DNA of 64,000 nucleotides from Simkaniaceae bacterium (GTDB lineage Bacteria > Chlamydiota > Chlamydiia > Chlamydiales > Simkaniaceae), in NCBI GenBank assembly GCA_026708385.1, contig JAPOVA010000048.1, forward strand, positions 1 to 64,000, given 5' to 3'. The notes below the pieces were generated by a model. It did not search any database, had not been told where the DNA came from, and was given only the letters and a program-made list of their open reading frames with translations. Shown in pieces: positions 1-9,407 of the stretch. The stretch's first letter is position 1. Each line of letters opens with the position of its first letter. Position numbers and translations under genes: made by a program.

Positions 1-526
1 TATACCTTAGAATCAAACAACTCAGATGACGCAAGTTTGTCATCTTCGGAGGTAACGTAATCGAAATACCCGGATCATCTCTCCGCGACCCGGCATGCCC
101 CTCCACCTTAAGATATTCAAGGGCATCGAGGTTTTCCACAAACGAACAGAGAGTATACGCATTCCTGATTTCCAAGTGCACCCCCGCATGTACGAACGTG
201 TGTAGCATCCGCCACACTTGGATGTTTGCCGACCGCATTCCGTCTGTGGTTCTCCGGTTTTCGGATGCCCTTAAAAACGCCTTCATCACCAAAGCGTCCC
301 TCTCCGTTAACGAGAAGGCTCGTTCTTTTACCACCTTGTCCACGTACTTCGCGAGCTGTAAGCTACACGCTTCGGCATCATCGAATTTACCGGCCATACC
401 CGCCAACTCCGTTTTGAGGGCATCGTACGCCGCAGAACATCGTGCGTCCGTGACCGACTCGTGTCGGAGACAGGGTCGCTCCGGCATGAACGCCGGGGAC
501 TTATTCCCGTCAGCAGGGTGCGTCAT
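1..526 (-). CDS. Leucine-rich repeat protein, copy B (partial, runs off left edge)
   Basis: This is the N-terminal part of a gene nearly identical to the neighbouring LRR gene, shifted by 1318 bases. The start is ATG at 526, which matches the start of the upstream copy at 1844 and has an AGAGGA-type ribosome site just before it. About 175 residues are visible: a non-repeat N-terminal domain that ends as the first leucine-rich repeat begins. A stretch of about 40 residues (DALKTELAGMAGKF onward) is identical between the copies and nearly identical in DNA, so the duplication is recent or maintained by gene conversion. Its start lies inside the last codons of the upstream copy. LRR proteins in host-associated bacteria are often secreted effectors, but no secretion signal can be read here. 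Confidence 0.8.
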   Translation of the reverse strand, partial: MTHPADGNKSPAFMPERPCLRHESVTDARCSAAYDALKTELAGMAGKFDDAEACSLQLAKYVDKVVKERAFSLTERDALVMKAFLRASENRRTTDGMRSANIQVWRMLHTFVHAGVHLEIRNAYTLCSFVENLDALEYLKVEGHAGSRRDDPGISITLPPKMTNLRHLSCLILRY

Positions 527-1844
527 CTCGTTTCCTCTTTGGAAAAGAACATCGATGTGCGCCATGACAGTCTACCGACGATTCGACTTCGGGTATGTTG
601 CACTCCAAGCGTAACGTGAGTAGCGGATTACCGTTTATATTCAAACGTGTCGGTCCGCTTGCACTTTCCATTCCCGGGGGCAACGCATACAAGTTGTTAT
701 TTTGTAAGTACACGGCTTTTAAGTTTGTCAAGTTACCTATTTGCCACGGTACGTTTTGCAGGTCATTCTCGCTTGCATCCAAAACTTCCAGCTTGTGTAA
801 GTTACATAATTCGTCCGGCAGGTTTTGCAAACCATTATTGCTTACGTCTAAGGACACCAGCTCAGGCAAGCCTCCCATGTCCGGGAGTAAAGCTCCCAAC
901 TGATTATTGCCTATAAGCAACACCTGCAACATCGATAGCTTGTTTATGCCCGGAGGTAAATTCGTCAAACGATTGGATCGTAGGTCTAACTGAAGTAGCA
1001 ATGCTACATCCCACATTCCGTCGGGTAGCTCCGTGAGCTCGTTATCGCCTAAGAACAAATAGTTGAGCTGCATTAGTTTAGTGATGCCCGGAAACAAAGC
1101 GTCCAGATGATTGTTGTCTGCTCGCAAACAGTACAGTTGTAGCAAGTCTTCCATTGTTGAGGGCAGTTTGCATAATCCGTTCCTGCCTACGTCCAGAATC
1201 TGCAAGCAGGTCAGTTTGCCTATTGTCGTGGGCAACGCCGTCAGTTGGTTATCACTTACATCCAGGGTGTGTAGTTGCCCTAAATTTCCCAAGTCCGAAG
1301 GGAGTGTGCGTAACCGGGTATACCTTAGAATCAAACAACTCAGATGACGCAAGTTTGTCATCTTCGGAGGTAATATGATCGAAATACCCGGATCATCCCC
1401 CCGCGACTCGGCATGCCCCTCCACCTCAAGATATTCAAGGGCGTCGAGGTTTTCTACAAACGCACAGAGAGCATACGCATCCATGATCTCCAAGTGCGCC
1501 TTTGCACGTACGAACACGTCCAGCATCTGCCACACTTGGCTGTTTGCCGACCGCATTCTGTCCGTGGTCTTCCGGTTTCCGGATGCTCGCAAAAACGCCT
1601 TCATTACCAAAGCGTCCATCTCCGTTAACGAGAAGGCTCGTTCTTTTACCACCTTGTCCACGTACTTCGCGAGCTGTAAGCTACACGCTTCGGCATCATC
1701 GAATTTACCGGCCATACCCGCCAACTCCGTTTTGAGGGCGTCGTACGTCGCAGAACATCGTGCGTCCGTGACCGACTCGTGTCGGACACACGGTGGCTCC
1801 GGCACGAGCGTCGGGGACCTACTCCCGTCAACAGGGTGCGTCAT
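510..1844 (-). CDS. Leucine-rich repeat protein, copy A
   Basis: A 444-residue protein. After an N-terminal domain of about 165 residues come about ten 23-residue leucine-rich repeats of the form L..L..LDVS.N.L..LP..IG.L, the class seen in eukaryotic-like bacterial effectors. I chose ATG 1844 over in-frame ATGs at 1883 and 1910 because AAGGAGGA lies six bases upstream of it and copy B has its best start at the same place. There is no signal peptide. The last 30 or so residues are read from DNA that is the leader of copy B in another frame, so the C terminus (ending in the basic stretch PKRKRDD) may be a product of the duplication. Function unknown; a type III secreted scaffold is a reasonable guess. 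Confidence 0.85.
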   Translation of the reverse strand: MTHPVDGSRSPTLVPEPPCVRHESVTDARCSATYDALKTELAGMAGKFDDAEACSLQLAKYVDKVVKERAFSLTEMDALVMKAFLRASGNRKTTDRMRSANSQVWQMLDVFVRAKAHLEIMDAYALCAFVENLDALEYLEVEGHAESRGDDPGISIILPPKMTNLRHLSCLILRYTRLRTLPSDLGNLGQLHTLDVSDNQLTALPTTIGKLTCLQILDVGRNGLCKLPSTMEDLLQLYCLRADNNHLDALFPGITKLMQLNYLFLGDNELTELPDGMWDVALLLQLDLRSNRLTNLPPGINKLSMLQVLLIGNNQLGALLPDMGGLPELVSLDVSNNGLQNLPDELCNLHKLEVLDASENDLQNVPWQIGNLTNLKAVYLQNNNLYALPPGMESASGPTRLNINGNPLLTLRLECNIPEVESSVDCHGAHRCSFPKRKRDDAPC

Positions 1845-2156
1845 CCCGCTTCCTCCTTGGAAAAGAACATCGATGCGCGCCATGGTAGTGTGTCGACGGT
1901 ATTTGCGCAAGATTTCGTCAACGCGACAGGTACCTCCCGCCCACGGAGTGCGCGGATCGTGCGGAATATGTCGGGCATGGAGAGGCCGCTACGGGATCGG
2001 GATCTATTTTCGTAGGCACGAGAGGTAGGCAGGTGCACAAACCGGAAGCCCCTTCACACATCATCGCTCCGAGAGCTATCGGAGTTGTGTCGCAACATGC
2101 TCTCTCGACGCCATACGCTTGTCGCCCGTTTTCCGGTACGGATGGTGCCGGGCATC
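1845..2156. other. Intergenic region upstream of LRR copy A
   Basis: About 310 bases between the start of the LRR gene and the end of the RND pump gene, which lie on the same strand. The first 65 bases are the duplicated leader also found at 527-592. An 80-codon open frame on the minus strand has no repeat, motif or ribosome site that would support it. Nothing else recognised. Confidence 0.5.
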
Positions 2157-5100
2157 TCATCCGGGTTGCCTTCGGTTAGGCGTGCGATCCCGTTTTGTCC
2201 CCCTTTTTTCTCGCAACTTGTTGAGATAAAGTAAGATGACAGGCGTGAAGAAGAGAATCAGGGGTTGCGAGAGGAGAAGACCTCCTATTACGGTAAGGCC
2301 TAGTGACTTGCGTGATGCGGTGACACTGCCGCCACCCACTCCGAGGGCTATCGAGACGGCGCCCGCCATCGCGGCAAAGGTGGTCATGAGAATCGGACGT
2401 AGACGGTGCAGACACGCTCTCCGGATCGCTTCGGTGCTTTCCACGCCGGAGCGGATCGATTCATTGGCAAAGTCGACGATGATGATGCCGTTTTTCAAAA
2501 CGATCCCCAAGACCGTAATCGTACCGATGAAGGCGTATAGGGAAAAGGGGGTACCGGAACAGAGGAGGGTGAGGACGATACCTAATCCGGCGGGAGGAAT
2601 CGAGGACATAATTGCCACGGGCATGATAAAATCTTCGTATAGTATTCCTAAAATTACGTAGATGAGAAACAGCACGGTACAGAAGAGAAAGTTCATGCGA
2701 CCGAAGACCTCTTCGAATACACCGGTAGCTCCCGTGGCCTTGGCCGTAACACCGGGGGAGAGAACTTCCCGGGTTATCTCACGTAGTTTGCGTATTCCCT
2801 TGCCGAGGGGGACGCCGGGGGCCAGGTTAAACGATAGGGTGGCCGAAGGAACGGTATCCGAGTGCGCGATGCTCAAGGGGCCCGTCGTCTCCTCCACGGT
2901 TACGAGTTCGGAGAGGGGGACCCGGGTGTTTGTCGTTGTCGAAACATAGAGTTTACGCAGATCTCCTATCCGCTCGTCATCTTTCCGCAATACCTCCAAG
3001 ATGACCCGATACTGACCCGAGCTCTCATTGATCAAGGTGAGCTGCCCTTCGCCATAAGCCAGGCCCAGCGCCGTTTCAAGCCCTTCCGCCGTGACATTCA
3101 GGGAAGAGGCTCGATCTCGATCGATCTTCAGTGTTACGTAGGCACCGTGGTTTGCAATATCGCTATTTACCTTTCCGAAAAAAGGGTGGGCCTCCATTTT
3201 CCTTATCAAGGCGGCCACGTCGCGGTACGGTTTTTCCGTGTCGAATCCCTGCAGGGTGTATTGGTAAGTACCCGTCGTAGCTCCCGTAGGAATGTCGAGA
3301 TTCATCAAAGGAATGGGTCTCATAAAGAGTTTGATGTCCGGGATATGTGCCGTTTTTTCCGTAAGACGGGTCATCACATCGGCGGTCGACCCCCTTTTCC
3401 CGGCATCGTTTAGTGAGACGTAGAAGTGCGATCGGTTGGAGTCGGGGGAAACGGTAATCACGTTTTTCACGGCGGGGTCTTGTCGGATAATCCGTGCTAC
3501 TTCCTCCTGCTTGTCCCTCGTTTTCAGGGGAGAGGTCATGTCGCTTGTCCGGACGACTCCCCGAATGAACCCGATATCATCGGCCGGTAGCAGATCCTTG
3601 GGAACAAAGAATCCGCCGACGATCACGATGATCGTTGCCGCGATGCCCCCGAGGAGTATGACGAGTTTCTTGTTGAGTGCCTTTAGCAGGAGATATTCGT
3701 ACCCCTTGAGGAATGTTCCGTTGATCGTATCGGAAAGGCGTTTGAGGGGGCTGTTTTTCGTCTTACGTACCCTGAGGAAACGGCTACACAGCAGGGGTGT
3801 GAGGGAAAGGGAGATCACGCCCGATATCATGACTCCCGTGATGACGGTTATCGAGAACTCGCGCAAGATATTCCCCAAGATGCCCGGCATAAAGATCATG
3901 GGAATGAATACCGTTGCCAGAGAGAGGGTCATGGATAGGATGGTGGTGCCGATCTGTTTCGATCCGTCCAGAGCCGCTTGCAGAGGACTTTTGCCCCCTT
4001 CGGCATGACGGGCAACATTTTCGAGAACGACGATGGCGTCGTCGATGAGAAATCCGATGGATAGGGTGATTGCCAAGAGGGAGAGGATATCGATGGTGAA
4101 GCCGTATAGGTAGATCATGGCAAACGTCCCGATCACCGTGATCGGAAGGGAGATGACCGGGATGATCGTATCGATGAGCGTGCCGAGGCAGAAGAGTACC
4201 GTGACGATGACGAGTCCGAAGGCGATGAATAGCGTGAGATTGACCTCGTCGACCGCTTCGTTGATCCATTTCGCTTCGTCAAAGATCTCGGAAACGATGA
4301 CATCTCCGGGAAGATCTTTTTTGATTTCCTCCATGCGACGCCGACACTCCTTGGCGAGAGTGACGGTATCGGCATCGGTTTGCTTGATGACCCCGAGAAA
4401 AAGGGCGGGCATTTCGCCCCCCTTCGTGTGGTACCGGGCGACGATCCTTTCGTTGGCGACCGAATTGTAGACCCTCCCCAAATCTTTCAGCTTTACGAGT
4501 GCGCCCCCCTTATTGCGAACGGCAACCTGCTCGTAGCCGGCGGCATCCGGGATCTGCCCCTTCACGACCAGAGTGCGACGGATTTCTTTTCCGAAAAGGG
4601 TTCCCACGGGTTTTTGCGGATTGCTCTCCGTGATGGCTTGTGCTACCTCGTCGATCCCTAAATCATGTGCGGCCAATATCTCCGGATCGACCCGTACCCG
4701 TACCGCAAAGTCGGGGCCGTCGATCACGATACCTGCGACGCCTTGCACCGTGTTCAATCGTCTTCCCAAGAGGGAGTAACCGTATTCGGAGAGTTCTCCC
4801 TCAGGAATGCGATCGGATCGGATGGCATAGAGGATAACGGGATCGCCCGACGTGTTGAATTTCCGGTAGGCAGGGGGGTGGGGTAGATCACTCGGCAGGG
4901 AGCCGGAGGTTCTGTCGATGGCCTCCCGTACGTCTTGTGCCGCGAGATCGATATGGCGAGAGGGGATAAACTCCAAGATGATGGTAGAGGCACCGTGGCT
5001 ACTCGTTGAGGAAATGTTTCGTATTCCCGTGATTTCCGTAAGCTCTTTTTCCAAAGGGGAGGTGATCGTGTCGGAGACGGTTTCGGGGTCGGCTCCCGGA

Positions 5101-5252
5101 TAGCTTGTCGAAACGGTGATCGTAGGGTAGGAGGTGTATGGTAAACTACTTACGGGCAATGATCTATATGATGCGATTCCGAAAAAAAGGATCGATAACA
5201 TAACCAGAGAGGTCATGACGGGGCGTAGGATGAAGATTTTGGAAACGTTCAC
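2157..5252 (-). CDS. RND-family multidrug efflux transporter, inner-membrane pump
   Basis: A 1031-residue AcrB/MdtB-type pump, the usual length for the family. It expels hydrophobic compounds across both membranes using the proton gradient. Visible are the first membrane helix (about residues 10-30), two large periplasmic loops, and the helix-4 signature FLIDDAIVVLENV, in which the paired Asp residues are the proton relay of this family. The second half repeats the fold, with FVPKDLLPADD between the halves. The ATG at 5252 overlaps the adaptor stop as ATGA, so the two genes are translationally coupled. Family membership is secure; substrate is not. Chlamydiaceae have reduced drug-efflux sets, so a complete tripartite operon is a notable accessory function. 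Confidence 0.95.
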   Translation of the reverse strand: MNVSKIFILRPVMTSLVMLSILFFGIASYRSLPVSSLPYTSYPTITVSTSYPGADPETVSDTITSPLEKELTEITGIRNISSTSSHGASTIILEFIPSRHIDLAAQDVREAIDRTSGSLPSDLPHPPAYRKFNTSGDPVILYAIRSDRIPEGELSEYGYSLLGRRLNTVQGVAGIVIDGPDFAVRVRVDPEILAAHDLGIDEVAQAITESNPQKPVGTLFGKEIRRTLVVKGQIPDAAGYEQVAVRNKGGALVKLKDLGRVYNSVANERIVARYHTKGGEMPALFLGVIKQTDADTVTLAKECRRRMEEIKKDLPGDVIVSEIFDEAKWINEAVDEVNLTLFIAFGLVIVTVLFCLGTLIDTIIPVISLPITVIGTFAMIYLYGFTIDILSLLAITLSIGFLIDDAIVVLENVARHAEGGKSPLQAALDGSKQIGTTILSMTLSLATVFIPMIFMPGILGNILREFSITVITGVMISGVISLSLTPLLCSRFLRVRKTKNSPLKRLSDTINGTFLKGYEYLLLKALNKKLVILLGGIAATIIVIVGGFFVPKDLLPADDIGFIRGVVRTSDMTSPLKTRDKQEEVARIIRQDPAVKNVITVSPDSNRSHFYVSLNDAGKRGSTADVMTRLTEKTAHIPDIKLFMRPIPLMNLDIPTGATTGTYQYTLQGFDTEKPYRDVAALIRKMEAHPFFGKVNSDIANHGAYVTLKIDRDRASSLNVTAEGLETALGLAYGEGQLTLINESSGQYRVILEVLRKDDERIGDLRKLYVSTTTNTRVPLSELVTVEETTGPLSIAHSDTVPSATLSFNLAPGVPLGKGIRKLREITREVLSPGVTAKATGATGVFEEVFGRMNFLFCTVLFLIYVILGILYEDFIMPVAIMSSIPPAGLGIVLTLLCSGTPFSLYAFIGTITVLGIVLKNGIIIVDFANESIRSGVESTEAIRRACLHRLRPILMTTFAAMAGAVSIALGVGGGSVTASRKSLGLTVIGGLLLSQPLILFFTPVILLYLNKLREKRGTKRDRTPNRRQPG

Positions 5253-6349
5253 TCCCGTTGTGTCTCCGTAATGATCCGGACGGTCGCTTTGTCGGAAAGG
5301 TTAAATTGACCATCGACTACGACCTTTTCTCCCTCTTGCAATCCGCTCTCGACGTACGTGAGTGCGTCGTCTTGTGGTTGGCCCGTGCGTACGTATCGTA
5401 CGAGCGCACGCAGGTGTTCGTCGATCACGTAGACATATCTTCCCTTCATTCCTTTTCGGAGTGCCGCGGAGGGGATCAACACCGCATCGGGTATCCTCTC
5501 CAGGATGAGGCGTACTTTGACGTACTTATCCGGCCAGAGCGCGTGCTTTTCATTGCGGAACAGCGCTTTGCATTTGATCATGCCGGTGGAAGGATCGACT
5601 CGATTGTCGATGAACGAGAGGGTGCCCGTATACTCTCCTTCCGATCCGGAAGATCTGATGAGCACTTGTACGTCGGCTCGGCTACCCCGCACCCTCTCGA
5701 AATCCTTTTCACCGACGGAAAAGGCCACGTAGACGGGATCGATCTCTTTGATCACGATCAGAGGAGCGGTTTGGTCTTGCGTAATGAGATTCCCTTCGTG
5801 GATCAGTATTTCCCCCGCCCTACCGTCGATGGGAGAGCGGATAAGGGTGTGCCCGAGATTGATTTCGGCCTGTTCGAGGTCTGCCTGCCTCTGTTTGACC
5901 ATACCCTCCCCTTTGTGTACCTTCGTCAGAAGGGCATCGAAGGCCTCTCGTGCGATGTATTCTTCTTCTACGAGGGCTCGGTTGCGTTCCAACGTTCGCT
6001 TGGCATAGAGAAGGTCGGCGATACTCTCCTCCAGGGCTCCCTCGGCATGTTTTACGGCGGCCCGGTAGGGCTTTTCATCGATGAGAAAGAGGAGGTCACC
6101 CTTCCGAACCCGACTGCCCTCTCGCACGTAAACTTTCGTAAGCGAGCCGGTAATTTGCGCCGTGATGTCGACGCTCTTCACCGCCTCGACGTGTCCCGTC
6201 GTATCGATATAGGAGAGGGCACATCCCTTGCCGGCGACGGCACTTTTGACGGGAACGGGGGGGGGGTTGACGGGAAGATCTTCCTTTTCGGAACATCCCG
6301 CTACGACCAAACAGGACAGGAGAAGGGATAGGATGGTCCGGTAGTTCAT
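5249..6349 (-). CDS. RND efflux periplasmic adaptor (membrane fusion protein), lipoprotein
   Basis: A 366-residue HlyD/AcrA-type adaptor linking the inner-membrane pump to the outer-membrane channel. The start is ATG at 6349, which overlaps the stop of the upstream channel gene as ATGA. The N terminus is a lipoprotein signal ending in the lipobox LVVAGC, predicting lipid anchoring. Then follow a lipoyl-like half (VEAVKSVDITAQITG), a coiled-coil hairpin of about 90 residues, the second lipoyl half (IRSPIDGRAGEILIHEGN), and the beta-barrel region ending near the C terminus. Soon after the signal peptide, VNPPPVPV is encoded by a run of ten C residues, a possible slippage site that would switch the gene off. 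Confidence 0.93.
   Translation of the reverse strand: MNYRTILSLLLSCLVVAGCSEKEDLPVNPPPVPVKSAVAGKGCALSYIDTTGHVEAVKSVDITAQITGSLTKVYVREGSRVRKGDLLFLIDEKPYRAAVKHAEGALEESIADLLYAKRTLERNRALVEEEYIAREAFDALLTKVHKGEGMVKQRQADLEQAEINLGHTLIRSPIDGRAGEILIHEGNLITQDQTAPLIVIKEIDPVYVAFSVGEKDFERVRGSRADVQVLIRSSGSEGEYTGTLSFIDNRVDPSTGMIKCKALFRNEKHALWPDKYVKVRLILERIPDAVLIPSAALRKGMKGRYVYVIDEHLRALVRYVRTGQPQDDALTYVESGLQEGEKVVVDGQFNLSDKATVRIITETQRE
6257..6266 (-). repeat. C10 homopolymer inside the efflux adaptor gene
   Basis: Ten consecutive G on the plus strand (ten C in the coding strand) about 30 codons into the adaptor gene. The present length keeps the frame open. A change of one base would truncate the adaptor and, through coupling, probably reduce the pump. 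Confidence 0.9.
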
Positions 6350-7797
6350 ATGTGGTCTGTCCGTTCGGGTCCGGCACAATGACCCGTGGCATACGCTAAG
6401 TCGGTAATGGAGGTATACCTGTCGTAGAGTCGTTTCGCACGTTCCGCTCGGGCGTCGGCAACCTCCGTCTGTGCATTGACCAGTTCGACAATGGTTGTGG
6501 TTCCCGCGCGGTATTTGGCCACGTTTGCTTCGTAATTTGCCTCTGCCGATCGTAGATATTCCGTGGCGATGCGTAGCGATTCGGATGCATTGATGACCCG
6601 GTTACGTTCATTGCAGACCTCTTGGATGGCGGTGAGCCGGACCGCTTCGAGTTTTGCCCTCCACCCTTCCAAAAGGGCGGCCGTTTTTTTGATCGTATTG
6701 ATCGCAACGAATCCCTCGAAGAGGGGATAATCGAGGGAGCCTTGTAGGGCAAATTCGTAACTGCCGTTCAGACCGTTTCGATAGTGTTGGTGACCGATCG
6801 TAAACGTACCGTGCGCCTTCGGGGCGAACTCTTTTCGCGCCGCCCGCAGACGAAGGATGCCGGCTTCCACGTTTGCCCGCGCCGCCGACAGATCGGGGCG
6901 GTGTTCCCGTGCCTTGAGGATCAACGCATCCAACGTTTCGACGTCGGGGGGATACTCCCCACCCGGATCCGGGTAGGGTTGGAAGGAGAGCTCCTTATCG
7001 GCGGGTAGTCCCATGTTGCGCAGAAGGCGCGCGTAGGCAATCTGCATCTCCTCTTTCCGGGTAATGCGGGCGAGTTTCCGTTTGAGATAGTGGGTGCGTG
7101 CATAGACGGTGTCGGTTACGTCGGCAAGACCGGATGTGAACCGGAGTCGGGCCGCTCGGCATGCCGTTTCGGCATTGAATACGTTCTCTTCCGCTACCCG
7201 TAGAAGGTGCTCCGAGTAGAGATAGCCGTAGTAGTCCTCGGTGATCCGTTTTACGACCTGTTGAATCCGTACGTTGTAGGACCAACCGGCGTTGTACAGG
7301 GACCGGAGGGTTGCGGCGGCCGTCAAACGGGTTTGTCCGAAATCAAAGGCAAGATAGGAGAGCTTTATGCCGGTTCCGTAACGTGTTTCCGAAATGACGG
7401 AGCGGTCGAACCCCGTAAAGTCGCTGAATCGGGTGCGCGTATAGTGGGCACTTGCTTCGGCTCGGATGAACTCGTCCCGTAACGACTGCCCGTACTCCGT
7501 AGCACTGACGCGTGCCCGTATCCAACTCTGTTTTGTCTCGGGATTTTTTCCGAGCGCAATATCGATCGTCTCGGCAAGGGTGAGGGAACTCTTCTCCGAG
7601 TAGGTCGGCTCATCCTCGTCGGTCGATTCGGGTGAAGTGTCCGGTTGTGCCACCCCCTTTGGCGGGTGCCACAACACACCCGGGGAATTCGGGACATATG
7701 AGAGGGGGTTGACGGCTCCCTTGATATCGCAACCCTGCAGAAAGGGAAACAAGAAGGATAGTAAAACTAAAGTGTAACGACGATGTATCCCGTACAA
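6346..7797 (-). CDS. TolC/OprM-like outer-membrane efflux lipoprotein
   Basis: A 483-residue outer-membrane factor of the TolC family, the exit duct of the tripartite pump. The N terminus is a signal peptide with lipobox LQGC. The mature part shows the duplicated TolC pattern: a long helical first half (SLTLAETIDIALGKNP is the usual opening of each half) and a second half with ANVEAGILRLRAARKEFAPK and the closing NYEANVAKYRAGTTTIVELV. It is the first gene of a three-gene operon (channel, adaptor, pump), each overlapping the next by ATGA. Length is normal for OprM-type proteins. No regulator gene lies next to the operon. Confidence 0.93.
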   Translation of the reverse strand: MYGIHRRYTLVLLSFLFPFLQGCDIKGAVNPLSYVPNSPGVLWHPPKGVAQPDTSPESTDEDEPTYSEKSSLTLAETIDIALGKNPETKQSWIRARVSATEYGQSLRDEFIRAEASAHYTRTRFSDFTGFDRSVISETRYGTGIKLSYLAFDFGQTRLTAAATLRSLYNAGWSYNVRIQQVVKRITEDYYGYLYSEHLLRVAEENVFNAETACRAARLRFTSGLADVTDTVYARTHYLKRKLARITRKEEMQIAYARLLRNMGLPADKELSFQPYPDPGGEYPPDVETLDALILKAREHRPDLSAARANVEAGILRLRAARKEFAPKAHGTFTIGHQHYRNGLNGSYEFALQGSLDYPLFEGFVAINTIKKTAALLEGWRAKLEAVRLTAIQEVCNERNRVINASESLRIATEYLRSAEANYEANVAKYRAGTTTIVELVNAQTEVADARAERAKRLYDRYTSITDLAYATGHCAGPERTDHI

Positions 7798-8012
7798 AGC
7801 ATCCCTTCCGGAATATGCCTTTTAAAGGCCACGTTACCGGTTCGGAGGCTTTTTGGTAAACGTCCGGTTCCTCGCCGTTCGGGGCGATTGCACGTACACT
7901 CTCGGGAGAACATCCGCCCCCGCCGATTTGCTCACGATCTTTCCAAGTAAACCGTGCACGAGGGACCGGCTCTCGGCTATGCTCCCTTGATCATTCCCAC
8001 TACCAAACCATA

Positions 8013-8048
8013 GACTTTCTATGAGACTTTCTATGGGACCTTCTACGG
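8013..8048. repeat. Three tandem 12-bp repeats
   Basis: Three copies in a row of a 12-base unit: gactttctatga, gactttctatgg, gaccttctacgg. They lie just downstream of secG, between it and the efflux operon, outside any gene I can support. Function unknown. Confidence 0.85.
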
Positions 8049-8060
8049 AAAGATACGCAA

Positions 8061-8381
8061 CTATCCCTCCGATCCGTAAAAATGTTTGCCGGTATCGTCC
8101 CCCTCCCTTCGTAGCTCGGGTGTGCGAGAATCTCCTCCCCGTCCGATAAGGGGGGACCACAGGGAGAGGATAAAGCATGTGAGCATAAACAGAGCGGTCA
8201 GATATCCCGTGAAGCGTCTCAACACCCCGGCCGTGGAGGTGCCGAAGAGAGAGTTGCTCACATCTCCTCCGAACGAGGAACCGAGACCCATGCTCTTGCT
8301 CTCTTGCACCGAGATGACGACGGAGAGCAACACGCAGAGCACCAAAAGGAGAAAGAGGACGATAAAGAAGAGAACGGCCAT
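8061..8381 (-). CDS. secG: Protein translocase subunit SecG
   Basis: A 106-residue membrane protein of the SecYEG preprotein channel. It has the SecG pattern: a first hydrophobic helix at residues 2-24, the loop with GLGSSFGGDVSNSLFG, and a second helix around 65-85 (YLTALFMLTCFILSLW). The C-terminal tail is charged. It follows tpiA on the same strand by only 28 bases, an arrangement found in many bacteria, so the two are probably co-transcribed. Length is normal. Confidence 0.9.
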   Translation of the reverse strand: MAVLFFIVLFLLLVLCVLLSVVISVQESKSMGLGSSFGGDVSNSLFGTSTAGVLRRFTGYLTALFMLTCFILSLWSPLIGRGGDSRTPELRREGDDTGKHFYGSEG

Positions 8382-8409
8382 CCGGTGTGATCCTCCCTAC
8401 GTTGCGACG

Positions 8410-9183
8410 TTACGTCTGCGAGGTCGCATTGTGAATGATCGCGATAAATGCGTCAACATCGAGTGAAGCGCCCCCGACCAAGGCACCGTCGATATCCGGT
8501 TGGACGATCAGGTCTCGGACGGTTTCCGGATTGACCGAACCGCCGTAGAGGAGGGGGGTATCGATTGCCGGGTTGCCGAATCTTTTTTTGAGGACGCTTC
8601 GACAAAAAGCGTGGGTCTGTTGCGCCGTTTCGGGAGAGGCGCTTCTCCCCGATCCGATGGCCCAGACGGGTTCATAGGCGATGATGACCTTTCTAAAATC
8701 CGCATCGGACACCCCGTCCAAGGCGGTCATCAGTTGCCTTTCCAATACCTCTTCGGTTCTGTGTTCCGTACGCTCTTCTTCCGTTTCTCCGACGCACAGT
8801 AGGGGCCGGAGATCGGCGACGAGGGCTCGGATCAACTTTTTACGTACCGTGTGATCATCTTCGGCAAACAGTCGACGCCTCTCGGAGTGGCCGATGAGGG
8901 CAAAAAGGGAGGACGTTTCTTTCACCATGCGCGCCGAGACCTCCCCCGTGTAGGCACCTTCATCGAAGGCGCTCACGTTTTGTGCCCCTATACTCACCCC
9001 ACTCCCCTCGGCTATCTCAGCTACCCGCGCAAGAGCGGTAAGGGGAGATGCGATATAGACGGTGCAGGGGGGGGCGGGCATTTCGTCGAGTAAAGCATCC
9101 ATAAAGGTTTCCGCCTCAGCACCCGTCTTGTGCATTTTCCAGTTTCCTACGATAAAGGTCCGTTTCCGCATCATACCGGGCAT
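8410..9183 (-). CDS. tpiA: Triosephosphate isomerase
   Basis: A 257-residue enzyme interconverting dihydroxyacetone phosphate and glyceraldehyde 3-phosphate in glycolysis. All family marks are present: GNWKMHK with the catalytic Lys, GHSERR with the catalytic His, YEPVWAIGSG with the catalytic Glu, and the phosphate-binding LLYGGSVNPE. I prefer ATG 9183 because GAGGAGG ends five bases upstream; a GTG six bases earlier is also in frame. Probably co-transcribed with secG. Confidence 0.97.
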   Translation of the reverse strand: MPGMMRKRTFIVGNWKMHKTGAEAETFMDALLDEMPAPPCTVYIASPLTALARVAEIAEGSGVSIGAQNVSAFDEGAYTGEVSARMVKETSSLFALIGHSERRRLFAEDDHTVRKKLIRALVADLRPLLCVGETEEERTEHRTEEVLERQLMTALDGVSDADFRKVIIAYEPVWAIGSGRSASPETAQQTHAFCRSVLKKRFGNPAIDTPLLYGGSVNPETVRDLIVQPDIDGALVGGASLDVDAFIAIIHNATSQT

Positions 9184-9407
9184 GCGCACCTCCTCTTCGT
9201 TCCATGCTACCGGGACATCCTTTACTTGGCACGGAAAACGGATATTTGCCGACGCGTTCCTCGATACCCTATTCGGGTGGCGACGGAAAACGGGTGTTAC
9301 GAGATCCGGTTCGGTCGTTTCGGATCGGAGGTGTGTTCATCTCGGTAAAGGGGAGAGACCGGACGGACCTTGAAACGAGGGCTCTTCCGTACCGGAGTTG
9401 TTGCCGT

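Larger units (their letters stand above)
1..1908. repeat. Tandem direct duplication, 1318-bp period
   Basis: Positions 1-590 match 1319-1908 closely; the segment near 301-420 is almost base-for-base the same as 1619-1738. The repeat covers the leader, start and N-terminal domain of the LRR gene and the beginning of its repeat region. The left unit continues outside the window, so more copies may follow. Confidence 0.9.

Noticed and set aside
1918-2160. 80-codon minus-strand frame between the LRR gene and the RND pump gene
   Set aside because: No ribosome site, irregular composition rich in Cys/Pro, no motif; typical chance frame in GC-rich DNA.
7834-8178. 114-codon minus-strand frame after secG
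   Set aside because: Its N-terminal half lies over secG in another frame, and the part beyond secG has no start codon near a ribosome site; the VEGPIESLIESL stretch simply reflects the 12-bp DNA repeats.
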